From Mucilaginibacter_A sp050955045 (GTDB lineage: Bacteria; Bacteroidota; Bacteroidia; Sphingobacteriales; Sphingobacteriaceae), in the NCBI GenBank assembly GCA_050955045.1, contig JBPBQV010000030.1:248001-312000 (forward strand): a DNA stretch of 64,000 bases, written 5' to 3'. Made by a program: the position numbers and the translations under genes. The notes under the pieces were generated by a model. It had not been told where the DNA came from. It searched no databases and saw only the letters and a list, made by a program, of their open reading frames with translations. The stretch's first letter is position 1. Every line of letters begins with the position of its first letter. Shown here in pieces: positions 28,730-38,292 of the stretch.

Positions 28730-31558
28730 ATGAATTTTTTTTCTATGAGGCTACTGTTTATTTTATTTTTTTTAGCGTTATCTCAATGTTCTATAGCCTC
28801 TACTTATTATTTTTCGTCCAGCTCGGGTGATGATAACAGAAGTAGTGAGCAGGCAAAAAATTTATCCACTCCCTGGAGATCTTTAGAAAAATTAAACTCT
28901 TTCTCTGTTAACCTTCGTCCTGGTGACTTTATTTTGTTCAAAAAGGGGGATGTTTGGACTGGGGCTACCCTTGAAACCAAATGCAATGGTTTAACCTTCG
29001 GTAATTATGGAAGTGGAGAGTTACCTGTTATTGATGGTAGTACCAGTTTAGCTATAAATATTTCAAGAGATTTTAGGCTTGACCAAACTATTGATGGAAT
29101 AGCTTTTAAAAGGACCGGAGCGAAAGATATTGTTGCTCAGTTAGGAAATGTTTGGTTTGATTTTGATCTTGGTATAGTAAACTGTAGGATAAAAAACTGT
29201 TATTTTTATGGTAGTGTTACCCTTCAAGGGTCCTATAATTTCTTCGAAAATAATATTGTTGATGGTGCCACAAATAATGGAAGTGGAAATGGTATATGGG
29301 AATATGATAAACAATGCCATAATAATACATATACAGGAAATACTGTAAGTAATTTTACGCTACGTGGTATTTGGACTATGATCAGAACGCATGAGAGTGT
29401 GTTTGAGAATAATACTGTTTACAATTGTGATGTAGCTGGTATAGATTTAGATGGTGCTTACCATCTTGTTTATGGGCATACCATAAAAAACAATAAAGTT
29501 TACAATAATAAACTTAATGGAATTGCAGTTGAAAATGCTTTTGATTGTACTATACAAGGCAACAATATGTATGGTGGAGGACATTCTTATATTTATGTTA
29601 TTAATTACGAACAAGGTGAAGTAATGGATGGGCATGGGGCAGTAAATTGTGTTGGAGCAATATTAAATACAACCATTTCCGGAAACATCATGATCGGAGG
29701 GGGAACAGATTTTACAAGTGTGGCAATAAATATTTATAAAGCTGGTGGCGTAAATGTTTCTAATAACTCTATTTACAATTTTAAAAGCAGGTTTTTTAAT
29801 TTGGACTATAGTTCTGCATCAGAAGTCCAGATGATCAAACTGGTAAACAATGTATTCAGTACCATAGAAAGTCCTTCCTGGTATGCAATGGTTAATTTTA
29901 GCACTAACGAAAATGTACTTGCTGAGGATGATTACAATTGTTTTTATAACAATGGCTTAAATGACATCTATACGGATAGAAATACCGGTAATCAAAAAAG
30001 TCTGAGTCAGTATAAGGCTGCTACAGGCAAAGGCCTTCATTCTATATCTGTAAACCCACTTTTTGCAGATAAAAATGATTTGCACCTGCAGAATACTTCA
30101 CCTTGTATTGATGCAGGGAAAAATGTTGGATCAACTTTTAGCGGAAAAGCACCGGATATGGGCGCTTATGAATATCTTTCCGATGCAGTAGTTAATTCAA
30201 TGATAGCTGCCACTGCTTGTTCTGCTACAGGTACTATTTTGCGCGAGGAATGGGATAATATTTACGGCAATACTATTTCCAATATTCCGCTTCAAACCAC
30301 ACCCACTTCTACTAGTCAACTGATTGCTTTTGAAAGCCCTGTAAATATTGGTAATGATTATGGTACGCGTATTCGTGGCTATATTTGTCCGCCTCAAACC
30401 GGAAGTTATACCTTTTGGGTTGCAGGTGATGATGCTACTGAACTTTGGCTTTCTACAGATGATAATCCTGCCAATAAAGTAAGGATAGCCCAAAGCGATG
30501 CTTTTACAGATTACCGGGAGTGGAGTAAATATCCTTCGCAAAAATCAAATGCGATTACTTTAGAAGCAGGAAAGAAATATTACATAGAAGCTTTGCAAAA
30601 AGATGGTGGCGGCAATGATAATTTATCGGTACAATGGCAGCTACCAGATGCAACCATGGAAACACCAATTGCAGGAAGTCATTTGTCGCCTTATGTAAAT
30701 ACAACTGCTATAGTTGTTGCAACAGGTACAGGTGCCATCACCAGAGATGAGTGGGACAATGTAAGCGGAGCAAGTATTTCTGATATTCCGCTTCAAAAAG
30801 CAGTATCTTCAAGCAGTGAGATAACTTCTTTTGAAGGTCCGTTAAATCCAGCGGATAATTATGCTTCCCGTATTAGGGGTTATATCTATCCACCACAGAC
30901 CGGAAATTATACTTTCTGGCTTGCAACAGATGATGCCGGCGAACTATGGCTATCAGCAGATGACCAATCTGCAAATAAAGTAAGGATTGCTAACGTAAAT
31001 GGTTGGACAAATTTCCGGGAATGGAACAAATATATTTCTCAACAATCTGCTGTAATAACCTTACAGGCAGGAAAGAAATATTATATAGAAGCCTTACAAA
31101 AAGAGAACAGTGGCAATGATAATTTGTCGGTACAATGGCAGCTACCAGATGCAACGATGGAAACACCAATTGCAGGAAGCCATTTGTCGCCTTATGTTGC
31201 TGAACAACTGAATACATCTTCTTTAAATGCATACTTCGAAAACGGAAGTATTTCGCCATTAGCTGCAACAGCAACTGAACAAATATCGGCAACAGTTAAA
31301 ACCGGCTTGTATGTTTATCCAAACCCAGTTTCAAGGCAAACAACTGTAGAGTTTGCTATGCCGGAAGCAGGACAAACAGATATTGCATTATATAATACAA
31401 AAGGCCAATTAATCAACAAATTATTTACCGGAACAACAGAAGCAAATGTTAAGCAGAGTTTAGTACTTAGCGCAGAAAATTTACAGAACGGCGTTTATAT
31501 TATTCACTTAAGAAGTGGAAAAAACAACCTAACAAAGAAAGTTTTTGTAATAAAATAA
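28730..31558 (+). CDS. Secreted right-handed beta-helix protein with two PA14 domains and T9SS type A sorting signal
   Basis: 942 residues. Signal peptide (LLFILFFLALSQCSIAS; a lipoprotein signal is unlikely because Gln precedes Cys). Residues about 25-480 form a pectate-lyase-like parallel beta-helix with many N-N-x-I/V turns (FFENNIVDGA, VFENNTVYNC, TIKNNKVYNN). Then come two PA14 modules (about 499-655 and 666-822), each starting TG-x-I-x-R-x-EWDN and containing RIRGYI and YTFW. A serine-rich linker leads to the C-terminal sorting domain (GLYVYPNPVSRQTTVEF ... LQNGVYIIHLRSGK ... KKVFVIK). Beta-helix proteins of this sort are often polysaccharide lyases or epimerases; no catalytic residues were identified. 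A truncated paralogue follows at 36615. Either Met1 or Met6 could be the start. Confidence 0.85.
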   Translation: MNFFSMRLLFILFFLALSQCSIASTYYFSSSSGDDNRSSEQAKNLSTPWRSLEKLNSFSVNLRPGDFILFKKGDVWTGATLETKCNGLTFGNYGSGELPVIDGSTSLAINISRDFRLDQTIDGIAFKRTGAKDIVAQLGNVWFDFDLGIVNCRIKNCYFYGSVTLQGSYNFFENNIVDGATNNGSGNGIWEYDKQCHNNTYTGNTVSNFTLRGIWTMIRTHESVFENNTVYNCDVAGIDLDGAYHLVYGHTIKNNKVYNNKLNGIAVENAFDCTIQGNNMYGGGHSYIYVINYEQGEVMDGHGAVNCVGAILNTTISGNIMIGGGTDFTSVAINIYKAGGVNVSNNSIYNFKSRFFNLDYSSASEVQMIKLVNNVFSTIESPSWYAMVNFSTNENVLAEDDYNCFYNNGLNDIYTDRNTGNQKSLSQYKAATGKGLHSISVNPLFADKNDLHLQNTSPCIDAGKNVGSTFSGKAPDMGAYEYLSDAVVNSMIAATACSATGTILREEWDNIYGNTISNIPLQTTPTSTSQLIAFESPVNIGNDYGTRIRGYICPPQTGSYTFWVAGDDATELWLSTDDNPANKVRIAQSDAFTDYREWSKYPSQKSNAITLEAGKKYYIEALQKDGGGNDNLSVQWQLPDATMETPIAGSHLSPYVNTTAIVVATGTGAITRDEWDNVSGASISDIPLQKAVSSSSEITSFEGPLNPADNYASRIRGYIYPPQTGNYTFWLATDDAGELWLSADDQSANKVRIANVNGWTNFREWNKYISQQSAVITLQAGKKYYIEALQKENSGNDNLSVQWQLPDATMETPIAGSHLSPYVAEQLNTSSLNAYFENGSISPLAATATEQISATVKTGLYVYPNPVSRQTTVEFAMPEAGQTDIALYNTKGQLINKLFTGTTEANVKQSLVLSAENLQNGVYIIHLRSGKNNLTKKVFVIK
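30227..31198 (+). repeat. Tandem duplication of the PA14-coding unit
   Basis: Two units with a 501-bp period, 30227-30697 and 30728-31198. The last roughly 70 bp of each (ending in the segment for MATETPIAGSHLSPYV-like residues) are nearly identical, while the central parts differ more, suggesting a duplication followed by divergence or partial gene conversion. It is in frame and does not disrupt the gene. Confidence 0.85.
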
Positions 31559-31585
31559 AGTTTAGGTGAACATGTCATCAGTATA

Positions 31586-31628
31586 AATGAATCATTTAAA
31601 AAGATAATAGCTTTTGAAATGATTCATT
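31586..31628. terminator. Strong stem-loop after the beta-helix gene
   Basis: AATGAATCATTT at 31586-31597 pairs perfectly with AAATGATTCATT at 31617-31628. A second stem AAAAG/CTTTT continues inside and leaves a 7-nt loop. It lies 28 bp after the stop codon, so it probably ends that transcript, although no U-run follows directly. Confidence 0.55.
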
Positions 31629-31639
31629 GGGAAATAACA

Positions 31640-31755
31640 ATGCTCCTTTTATACTAATAATTTGGCGTTTTAAATAAGATAAAAGCGTCAACAACATACT
31701 AATCTGTTGTTTTGGAGTGATAAAAGAATAATGATAAATAAACTAAACAATCTTT
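31640..31755. repeat. Nested palindromic element, copy G (left end unclear)
   Basis: Inner arms ATGCTCCTTTTA at 31640-31651 and TAAAAGAATAAT at 31721-31732 span 93 bp, the standard spacing. The right terminus AAACTAAACAATCTT ends near 31755. The left terminus cannot be separated from the terminator-like hairpin at 31586-31628. It sits in a 401-bp gap between convergent genes; the remainder up to 31959 holds nothing recognisable. Confidence 0.42.
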
Positions 31756-31959
31756 ATTAGACTTTTAAATAAAAATAAAATTTAGGTTGTACAGTACGTG
31801 CATTGTCTTTTCTTTTAAAATTATAGTATTAAAAACTACTATCTAATTTCATCAATCTATAGGTAATTACAGCAATACCAAAGCAGTGTATAATTAGTAT
31901 GAAAGCATTTTTAGTAGGATTAAATGTTTTGGTTAATTGTTTTAAATTGTGATTTTATA

Positions 31960-33111
31960 CTATGTAGGCATATTTAGTGTGTAGTTTTTAACTTTAGATT
32001 TATGACTTATATTATAAAACCTTAGTTCTACATTTTTATAAGTCCACTTTGATGTATAGTAGATAACTATCAACAAAGAAAACTCAATCATAATATCTAA
32101 AATATAGTTTTTATTAATAATCCTTTTTAAGAGGATAGATGCAAAAATGATGATTAATGCATGAGTCATATAAATCGAATAAGAGATTTTTCCTATCTCT
32201 TTTAAAAATCCTACCTTTTTTATTTTTTCTGATAATAAGCCTTTTTCAAAGGAAAATATCAATATGGAAAGTAAAAAAACAAACTCGTATATTATACCAA
32301 AGCTTTTGAATATATTCCCTGATGCAACAAAATATATAATAAGTAAAATAGCTGTAACTTCTAAAATAGTAAACGTGATTAAAAAGTTTCCGTTTACCTT
32401 TCCAACAAGTTTTTGAAAAATTTGCTGACAAATAACACCCGAGAAAAAACCAATTAAACCTCTTATAAAACCATTATCATAAGTGAAAAAAATGAAGTAA
32501 TTATTTGATAAAGAATGCATCCAGTAAATGGAAATTCCTAATATAAGTAGCCATATAATAATTTTAAAATAGTTTAAATTTAATTTTTTGTTAATAATTA
32601 GTGTAAATGTTGCAAATACCATATAAGAGATAACTTCAGCACTTATAGACCATGAGGGGTAGTTCCATGATAAATCAATTGTGTTAGGAAACTTTATAGA
32701 ATTTAATAAAAATAAATTAGTAAAAAACGTTTCAACAGTATAAAGTTTAATAGCATCAGGTTTAAAATGAAAACCAATCATAATTCTAAACCCCACATAC
32801 ATTAACGTAATAATAAGCATTACTAAATGTAGAGGATACACTCTGAGTAACCTTTTTAACATAAATTGCTTAAATTCTTTATAAGTAGAAATCTTTGATT
32901 CATAATTATAAGCAACAACAAATCCGCTTAGTACAAAAAAGAAGTCAACAAACAAATATCCGTTAGCTATAAATTCATTTTTTAAAAAAATCGAATCAGG
33001 GAAAACTGTTTTAAGATGATACAAAACAACAATGAACGCAAATAATCCTCTAAATATATCTAAGATTTCAAATCTATACTTCATTGTTCCAAAAGGCTTT
33101 AGGTATTTCAA
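31960..33111 (-). CDS. Acyltransferase family 3 (OafA/YrhL-like) integral membrane protein
   Basis: 383 residues with about 10 membrane segments. The start region FEILDIFRGLFAFIVVLYHL includes the conserved R-x10-H pair (Arg21, His32). FVDFFFVLSGFVVAYNYESK and FMLKRLLRVYPLHLVMLI are also classical for the family. Such proteins transfer acetyl or other acyl groups to sugars of surface polysaccharides at the cytoplasmic membrane. It is set between the two beta-helix paralogues together with the MBOAT/SGNH pair. A second start at Met10 (MKYRFEILDIFRG) is equally possible. Confidence 0.88.
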   Translation of the reverse strand: MKYLKPFGTMKYRFEILDIFRGLFAFIVVLYHLKTVFPDSIFLKNEFIANGYLFVDFFFVLSGFVVAYNYESKISTYKEFKQFMLKRLLRVYPLHLVMLIITLMYVGFRIMIGFHFKPDAIKLYTVETFFTNLFLLNSIKFPNTIDLSWNYPSWSISAEVISYMVFATFTLIINKKLNLNYFKIIIWLLILGISIYWMHSLSNNYFIFFTYDNGFIRGLIGFFSGVICQQIFQKLVGKVNGNFLITFTILEVTAILLIIYFVASGNIFKSFGIIYEFVFLLSILIFSFEKGLLSEKIKKVGFLKEIGKISYSIYMTHALIIIFASILLKRIINKNYILDIMIEFSLLIVIYYTSKWTYKNVELRFYNISHKSKVKNYTLNMPT

Positions 33112-33463
33112 ATATAATATTATTATAAACTTAAATAATATTATTATAATTACTTCATTACCTGTAAAGGTTATACTTTAAAAATACTAACAGAAGTTTC
33201 ATTTTCCTGATATTATTGATCTTTTCTTTTTATGTATCAATGAACTTTAAAGTTGTTAAATAGTATAATTTTTATATTTAACTATAAATACAAGTTATTT
33301 AAAAACATCCTTAGCTAAACCATGAAGGAAGTATTTTTAACACAGAGAAAAGGAGAATTAATTAAAAAACTAAAATATAAGACAAAAATGGAAGAACAGC
33401 GAGAAAAATTATGATTGAGACTTGTAGAAAAAGTAATTATTTAAAGATTATAAAAGCATTCTA

Positions 33464-33608
33464 AAACCAGATTAAAATTTTATTGGTAGAAATGATCGAA
33501 CTTCTTTTATGTTTATAAATTTGTCTTTGTACTTGAATGATATAAAAAAAATGTGAAACTCTATATTTTTATATGATAAAAGAAGCATATAAATTAAACA
33601 AAATCTTA
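33464..33608. repeat. Nested palindromic element, copy F
   Basis: Left terminus AAACCAGATTAAAATTT at 33464-33480, left inner arm AACTTCTTTTAT starting 33499, right inner arm exact TAAAAGAAGCAT at 33577-33588 (90 bp across), right terminus AAATTAAACAAAATCTT ending at 33608. The right end overlaps the stop codon (33606-33608) of the neighbouring SGNH-like gene, so the element directly abuts coding sequence. The remaining 350 bp of this gap (33112-33463) show nothing recognisable. Confidence 0.55.
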
Positions 33609-34520
33609 ATTTCTGATGAATACTTTATTTATTAAATCTTGTGAAAATTTTTGTGCCCCCACCTCATTTAAATGATCATCATCACTGTATAATTGATATT
33701 GTGCAAAAGCAGGATCATTTTCATAGTTTAAAAAATGAATGTTGTTATGTTTAGCTATTAATTTTTGAATAGCTACAATTACCGGATCATTTTTACTGTA
33801 TGAAAAATAAGAGGGCGAAACTACCAGTGTTACAGCGATATGCTTTTTATTCAATTTTGCTAAAAGTTCATTTAAAACCTTAACCCTGCTATCAATTATC
33901 TGACCGTGCTTAAAGGGTTTTATTGGATGAAAGGACATGGTGTTTTCAAGTTTTACATAACCTTTATCTTCTAAAATCCGAGATTTATTGATGGTTAAAT
34001 TGCCGATAACAATAGTTGTAAATATAGAGTTGAAGGGATACATTTTTGACAGCAACTTCCAATTCTCAAATTTACTGTTGTATTTAATGTAATTGTAAAC
34101 AGCAGAATTTTCATAATATGGAAGTAATGGTGATAGTCTTCCTTCTTCAGAAAAATCTAATTCATCTGGTGTTAAATCAATAATTATATGTTTAGGAGTA
34201 TGTCTTTCTAAAACAGCTGAAATAACTGCTGCATAATAAATTAAATTACAACCGTCACGGCCACAATTATAAAAAGTAGTATGTAGATTATTTTCAAATA
34301 CTGATGGTACATAATGGTGAGTTGCCCGGGATGAACCAAAAACTAAAAGGTTTGCTCTGGTACTATCGATAGTGTATGTAGTACGATAAAGTATTCCAGA
34401 TTTTTGTTTAAAATAGTAATATTTGAATATTCCTCCAATTAAAAAATCAATTATTATTAATATAATAACAAATAGTGCAAATCTATTTAAGAATTTTTTT
34501 AAATCATTATTGTTATCCAT
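33606..34520 (-). CDS. SGNH-like membrane-anchored protein paired with MBOAT acyltransferase
   Basis: 304 residues. One N-terminal membrane helix (residues 12-33, RFALFVIILIIIDFLIGG), then a periplasmic domain with LLVFGSSRATHHY (Ser64 at the nucleophile position), FYNCGRDGCNLIYY, HIIIDLTPDELD and, near the end, YSDDDHLNEVGAQ (Asp/His pair). The layout matches DltD/AlgJ/PatB-type proteins, which hand an acyl group from an MBOAT protein to an outside polymer. The stop lies at 33606, and the MBOAT gene ends 7 bp before this gene's start, so the two form an operon. The precise family is not certain. Confidence 0.75.
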   Translation of the reverse strand: MDNNNDLKKFLNRFALFVIILIIIDFLIGGIFKYYYFKQKSGILYRTTYTIDSTRANLLVFGSSRATHHYVPSVFENNLHTTFYNCGRDGCNLIYYAAVISAVLERHTPKHIIIDLTPDELDFSEEGRLSPLLPYYENSAVYNYIKYNSKFENWKLLSKMYPFNSIFTTIVIGNLTINKSRILEDKGYVKLENTMSFHPIKPFKHGQIIDSRVKVLNELLAKLNKKHIAVTLVVSPSYFSYSKNDPVIVAIQKLIAKHNNIHFLNYENDPAFAQYQLYSDDDHLNEVGAQKFSQDLINKVFIRN

Positions 34521-34526
34521 TCAAAA

Positions 34527-35960
34527 TTAAAATTGAAAATAAATAAACTGGCTGGAATCAAATACACCAAACAGCATGATAATAATAATTAAAGAGTAAT
34601 AAGTCAAATGCCTCACCAATTTGCTACTGTTATTGTATAAACTGAATTTATTGAATAATTTATATTCTTCAAAGGCTTCTGTTATGAATAATATGGTTAA
34701 AAAACAAATTGAATAAACCATACTTTTGTTATCCCCCATAAATAATCTGCCTTTTTCAAAAAGTATTTTATGAATAATGTTTACAGCATTTTGAACAGAA
34801 TTCGCCCTGAAAAATATCCATGAAAGTGCTATTAAAAAGAAAGTAAAAATGATATTTAATAATTGATTAAAAAAGCTGAAATAACCTTTCTCAAATTTGT
34901 GATTCATTTTCGATTTTGTAGTATAAAGCACCACGCCTATTGCTAAATATAATCCGTTTAACCCACCCCAAATGATATAGGTCCAGTTTGCACCATGCCA
35001 AAAACCACTTAATAAAAAAGTAACCAATAAGTTAAATAAAACTAACGGTTTAATAACTCTGTTACCTCCCATGGGTATATATACATAATCTTTAAACCAG
35101 GTTGATAAAGAGATATGCCATCTTTTCCAAAATTCTGATATGGATTTTGCAAAATATGGCCTGTTGAAATTGGTCAGGAGTTTAAAACCCATTACACGGG
35201 CACTACCAATTGCAATATCAGAATAACCGGAAAAATCACAATAGATTTGGAAAGCAAAAAAAACAGTGGCCAACAACAAACTTGTTCCATTGTGATGTTG
35301 ATGATTGTTATATATAGTATTTACATATATAGAAAGACGATCAGCAATAACTACTTTCTTAAAATAGCCCCACAACATTAATTTTAAACCGTAAGTAACA
35401 TCATTATAGTTGAAATTATGTTTTTCATAAAATTGATAAAGTACATTTTGCGGACGCTCAATAGGCCCGGCAACTAATTGTGGATAAAACATTACATAAA
35501 GCGCATAAATACCAAAATGCGTTTCTGGTTTTTGATTGCCACGATATACTTCAATTACATAACTGAGACTTTGAAAGGTATGAAAAGATAATCCTATGGG
35601 AAGTAATATTTTTAATGCGCCAATAGGATAATTCCAATGTACAAATTGTGCTAAAAACTTAAAGTTATCATTAAAAAAATTGAAGTATTTAAAAATAAAT
35701 AATACCAAACAGGTAGAAACTATACTAATAACTAAATACAATTTCTTCTTTCGTCCATCAGAATTACTTATATATATTGCAGCAAAATAATCAATTAAAA
35801 TGGTGATTAATAAGATGAATATATATACGGGTACAAAAAACATGTAGAAAACACAACTTGCAAGTAGCAATAACATCCATCTAAATTTGTGTGGAAGCAA
35901 AAAGTACAAGCTGGTTACAATAAGAAAAAAAAGTAAAAACTCAAAAGAATTAAATATCAT
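34527..35960 (-). CDS. MBOAT family O-acyltransferase (AlgI/DltB-like)
   Basis: About 477 residues, about 11-12 membrane segments. Key motifs: IGLSFHTFQSLSYVIEVYRG, YPQLVAGPIERPQNVL, FWKRWHISLSTWFKDYVYIP and LLSGFWHGANWTYIIWGGLN, which includes the conserved histidine. MBOAT proteins bring acyl groups across the membrane for O-acetylation of polymers such as alginate. The open frame begins ten codons earlier at 35990, but the Met at 35958-35960 gives MIFNSFEFLLFF, the usual start of AlgI-type proteins, so that start is chosen. First gene of a two-gene operon with the SGNH-like partner. Confidence 0.92.
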   Translation of the reverse strand: MIFNSFEFLLFFLIVTSLYFLLPHKFRWMLLLLASCVFYMFFVPVYIFILLITILIDYFAAIYISNSDGRKKKLYLVISIVSTCLVLFIFKYFNFFNDNFKFLAQFVHWNYPIGALKILLPIGLSFHTFQSLSYVIEVYRGNQKPETHFGIYALYVMFYPQLVAGPIERPQNVLYQFYEKHNFNYNDVTYGLKLMLWGYFKKVVIADRLSIYVNTIYNNHQHHNGTSLLLATVFFAFQIYCDFSGYSDIAIGSARVMGFKLLTNFNRPYFAKSISEFWKRWHISLSTWFKDYVYIPMGGNRVIKPLVLFNLLVTFLLSGFWHGANWTYIIWGGLNGLYLAIGVVLYTTKSKMNHKFEKGYFSFFNQLLNIIFTFFLIALSWIFFRANSVQNAVNIIHKILFEKGRLFMGDNKSMVYSICFLTILFITEAFEEYKLFNKFSLYNNSSKLVRHLTYYSLIIIIMLFGVFDSSQFIYFQF

Positions 35961-36240
35961 ATTTGTATTGTGGAAAATGACTAATTTCAAATATAATATT
36001 TTTCCATTCCCTTTTTATTTTAACAATTGTTTTTTTAAAACTTATTTTAGGTATAAAGTTGAGTTAATCAATTAAAGTGTTTTTTAGCACTTGTTTAGAA
36101 TTCAATTTCCATGCTTATTTTATCTCCTATAAAAAGCATTGATCTCACTGTTCTTTTTTTAAAAATAGGATACAAACACATATTTATATCTAAAAAACGT
36201 TTCTGTTGTTTAAATATAAATTGATTACACATTTGATTAT

Positions 36241-36400
36241 AAGAGTTTTTTTAATTTTATTAAGTAATTTTTATGCTTCTTTTATCGCATTAAAAACAGT
36301 AAAACTTCTATGCATTTGGGTTATAACTGAATGTAAACACAGATTTTTTAGGTCTAAAAGTAGCATTACAATTTTTGAGATATAAAACAAACAAGCTTTA
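36241..36400. repeat. Nested palindromic element, copy E
   Basis: Left terminus AAGAGTTTTTTTAATTTTA at 36241, exact left inner arm 36273-36284, right inner arm TAAAAGTAGCAT at 36355-36366 (94 bp across), right terminus AAAACAAACAAGCTTT ending at 36400. It directly abuts copy D. Both lie in the gap between the divergent MBOAT and beta-helix genes; the first part of that gap (35961-36240) has no other feature. Confidence 0.6.
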
Positions 36401-36550
36401 AGAACTTGTTTAATTTTATTCAATTTATTTTCTAGCCTTGAAATTATGCCCTTTCTACACTTATTTTATATCAACATGATTTAATAAACAGAATTTATAG
36501 GCATAAAAGAAGTATTATAATTTCTTATGACAAGAATTTAAGCAGGCTCT
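36401..36550. repeat. Nested palindromic element, copy D (tandem to E)
   Basis: Left terminus AGAACTTGTTTAATTTTA at 36401 and right terminus AATTTAAGCAGGCTCT ending 36550 give an exact 150-bp unit. The right inner arm TAAAAGAAGTAT is at 36504-36515; the left inner arm is degraded (ACACTTATTTTA near 36457). It lies 64 bp upstream of the second beta-helix gene, so it could carry or separate that gene's promoter. Confidence 0.6.
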
Positions 36551-36614
36551 AAAAATATTAAGCTAAATTTTTGCAACTTAGTATTATTAGACCGGTATAA
36601 GTAAATGGTTTTTT

Positions 36615-38111
36615 ATGAATTTCTCTTTTATGAAGCTAATGTTTATTTTATTTTTCTTAGCCTTATCTCAATGTTCTTTTTCCTCTACCTATTATTTTTC
36701 ATCCAGCTTGGGTGATGATGGCAGAAGTAGTGAGCAGGCAAAAAATTTGTCCACTCCCTGGAAAACGTTAGATAAACTAAACTCTTTCTCTGGTAACCTT
36801 CATCCAGGCGATTTAATTTTATTCAAAAAAGGTGATGTTTGGACTGGGGTTACTCTTGAAACTAAGTGTAATGGTATAACCTTTAGTAATTATGGAAGTG
36901 GAGAGTTGCCTGTTATTGATGGTGGTGCCAATTTAGCAGTAAACATTTCAAGAGATTTTGAACTTGATCAAACCATTGACGGAGTAGCATTTAAAAGGAC
37001 AGGTGCGAAAGATATTGTTGCGCAATTAGGAAATGTTTGGTTTAATGATATTGATCTTGGTATGGTAAATTGTAGGGTAAGAAACTGCTTTTTTTTTGGT
37101 GGGGTTGTCCATCAAGGATCTTATAATTTTTTTGAAAATAATATTGTTGACGGGAGCACTAATGACGGAAGTGGGATGGGGATATGGGAGTACGATAAAC
37201 AATGTCATAATAACACTTTTAGAGGGAATACCATTGGTAATTTTACAATTCGTGGGATTTGGTCAATGATTAGAACTCATAATAATTTATTTGAGAATAA
37301 CACGATCTATAACTGTAGTTTAGCTGGTATAGATTTGGATGGGGCTTATCATCTTGATTATGGACATACAATAAGAAATAACAAAATCTATAAGTGTCCT
37401 GAATTTTCAATTGCACTTGAAAACGCTTTTGATTGTACTGTGCAAGGAAATTACATGTATGAAGGAGGGCATTCTTATATTTATGCCATAAATTATGAGC
37501 AGTGTGAGGTATTGGATGGACATGGGGCAACAAATGGTATTGGGGCAATATTAAATACAACCATTTCTGGAAACATCATGATCGGAGGGGGAATCGATTT
37601 TACAAGTGTGGCAATAGGTATTTATAAAGCTGGTGGCGTAAATGTTTATAACAACTCGATTTACAATTTCAAAAGCCGCTTTTTTAATTTGGATTATTCC
37701 TCTGTATCCGAAGTTCCGATGATTAAACTGGTAAACAATGTATTTAGTACCATAGAAAGCCCTTCCTGGTATGCCATGGTTAGTTTTAGCACTAACGAAA
37801 ATGTATTAGCAGAAGATGATTACAATTGTTTTTATAACAACGGCTTAAATGACATCTATTCAGATTACAGTACAGGTAATCAAAAAAGCTTAGATCAGTA
37901 TAAAGCTGCAATGGGAAAAGGCCTTCATTCCATATCTGTAAATCCACTTTTTACAGATAAAAATGATTTACACTTGCAGAAAGCTTCACCTTGTATTGAT
38001 GTAGGTAAAAATGTTGGGTTAACTTTTAGCGGAAAAGCCCCGGATATGGGCGCTTATGAATATTCATGTGATCCTATTAGTAAGCCAAGTATTTTGCAAG
38101 CCAGCAACTAA
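36615..38111 (+). CDS. Right-handed beta-helix protein, shortened paralogue lacking PA14 and T9SS domains
   Basis: 498 residues. From the signal peptide (LMFILFFLALSQCSFSS) to GKAPDMGAYEY it is closely similar over its whole length to residues 1-480 of the protein at 28730, including the identical phrase AEDDYNCFYNNGLNDIY. It then ends with a short unrelated tail (SCDPISKPSILQASN), so it has no PA14 modules and no sorting signal and would stay in the periplasm or leave by another route. It may be a truncated duplicate or a genuine short form. The reading frame is intact, suggesting that it is still expressed. Same strand as its paralogue. Confidence 0.85.
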   Translation: MNFSFMKLMFILFFLALSQCSFSSTYYFSSSLGDDGRSSEQAKNLSTPWKTLDKLNSFSGNLHPGDLILFKKGDVWTGVTLETKCNGITFSNYGSGELPVIDGGANLAVNISRDFELDQTIDGVAFKRTGAKDIVAQLGNVWFNDIDLGMVNCRVRNCFFFGGVVHQGSYNFFENNIVDGSTNDGSGMGIWEYDKQCHNNTFRGNTIGNFTIRGIWSMIRTHNNLFENNTIYNCSLAGIDLDGAYHLDYGHTIRNNKIYKCPEFSIALENAFDCTVQGNYMYEGGHSYIYAINYEQCEVLDGHGATNGIGAILNTTISGNIMIGGGIDFTSVAIGIYKAGGVNVYNNSIYNFKSRFFNLDYSSVSEVPMIKLVNNVFSTIESPSWYAMVSFSTNENVLAEDDYNCFYNNGLNDIYSDYSTGNQKSLDQYKAAMGKGLHSISVNPLFTDKNDLHLQKASPCIDVGKNVGLTFSGKAPDMGAYEYSCDPISKPSILQASN

Positions 38112-38292
38112 TGATATAAAGTAGTAACGATCTGATCTTTCTCTCAAAATTTTTCTTAAATCAGTGGTGGAAGTTTTTAAAATAAATTATCTTAAAACTA
38201 TACTAATACTTTTTACCGATAAATAAAGTATTGAATATATTTAAAGTTGAAATTTATGATTTACATAGCTTAACTAAATAACCTGTAATCAG

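Noticed and set aside
28730..28810. Lipoprotein signal in the beta-helix proteins (LALSQC)
   Set aside because: Gln at the position before Cys does not fit the lipobox; a normal signal peptide is more likely.
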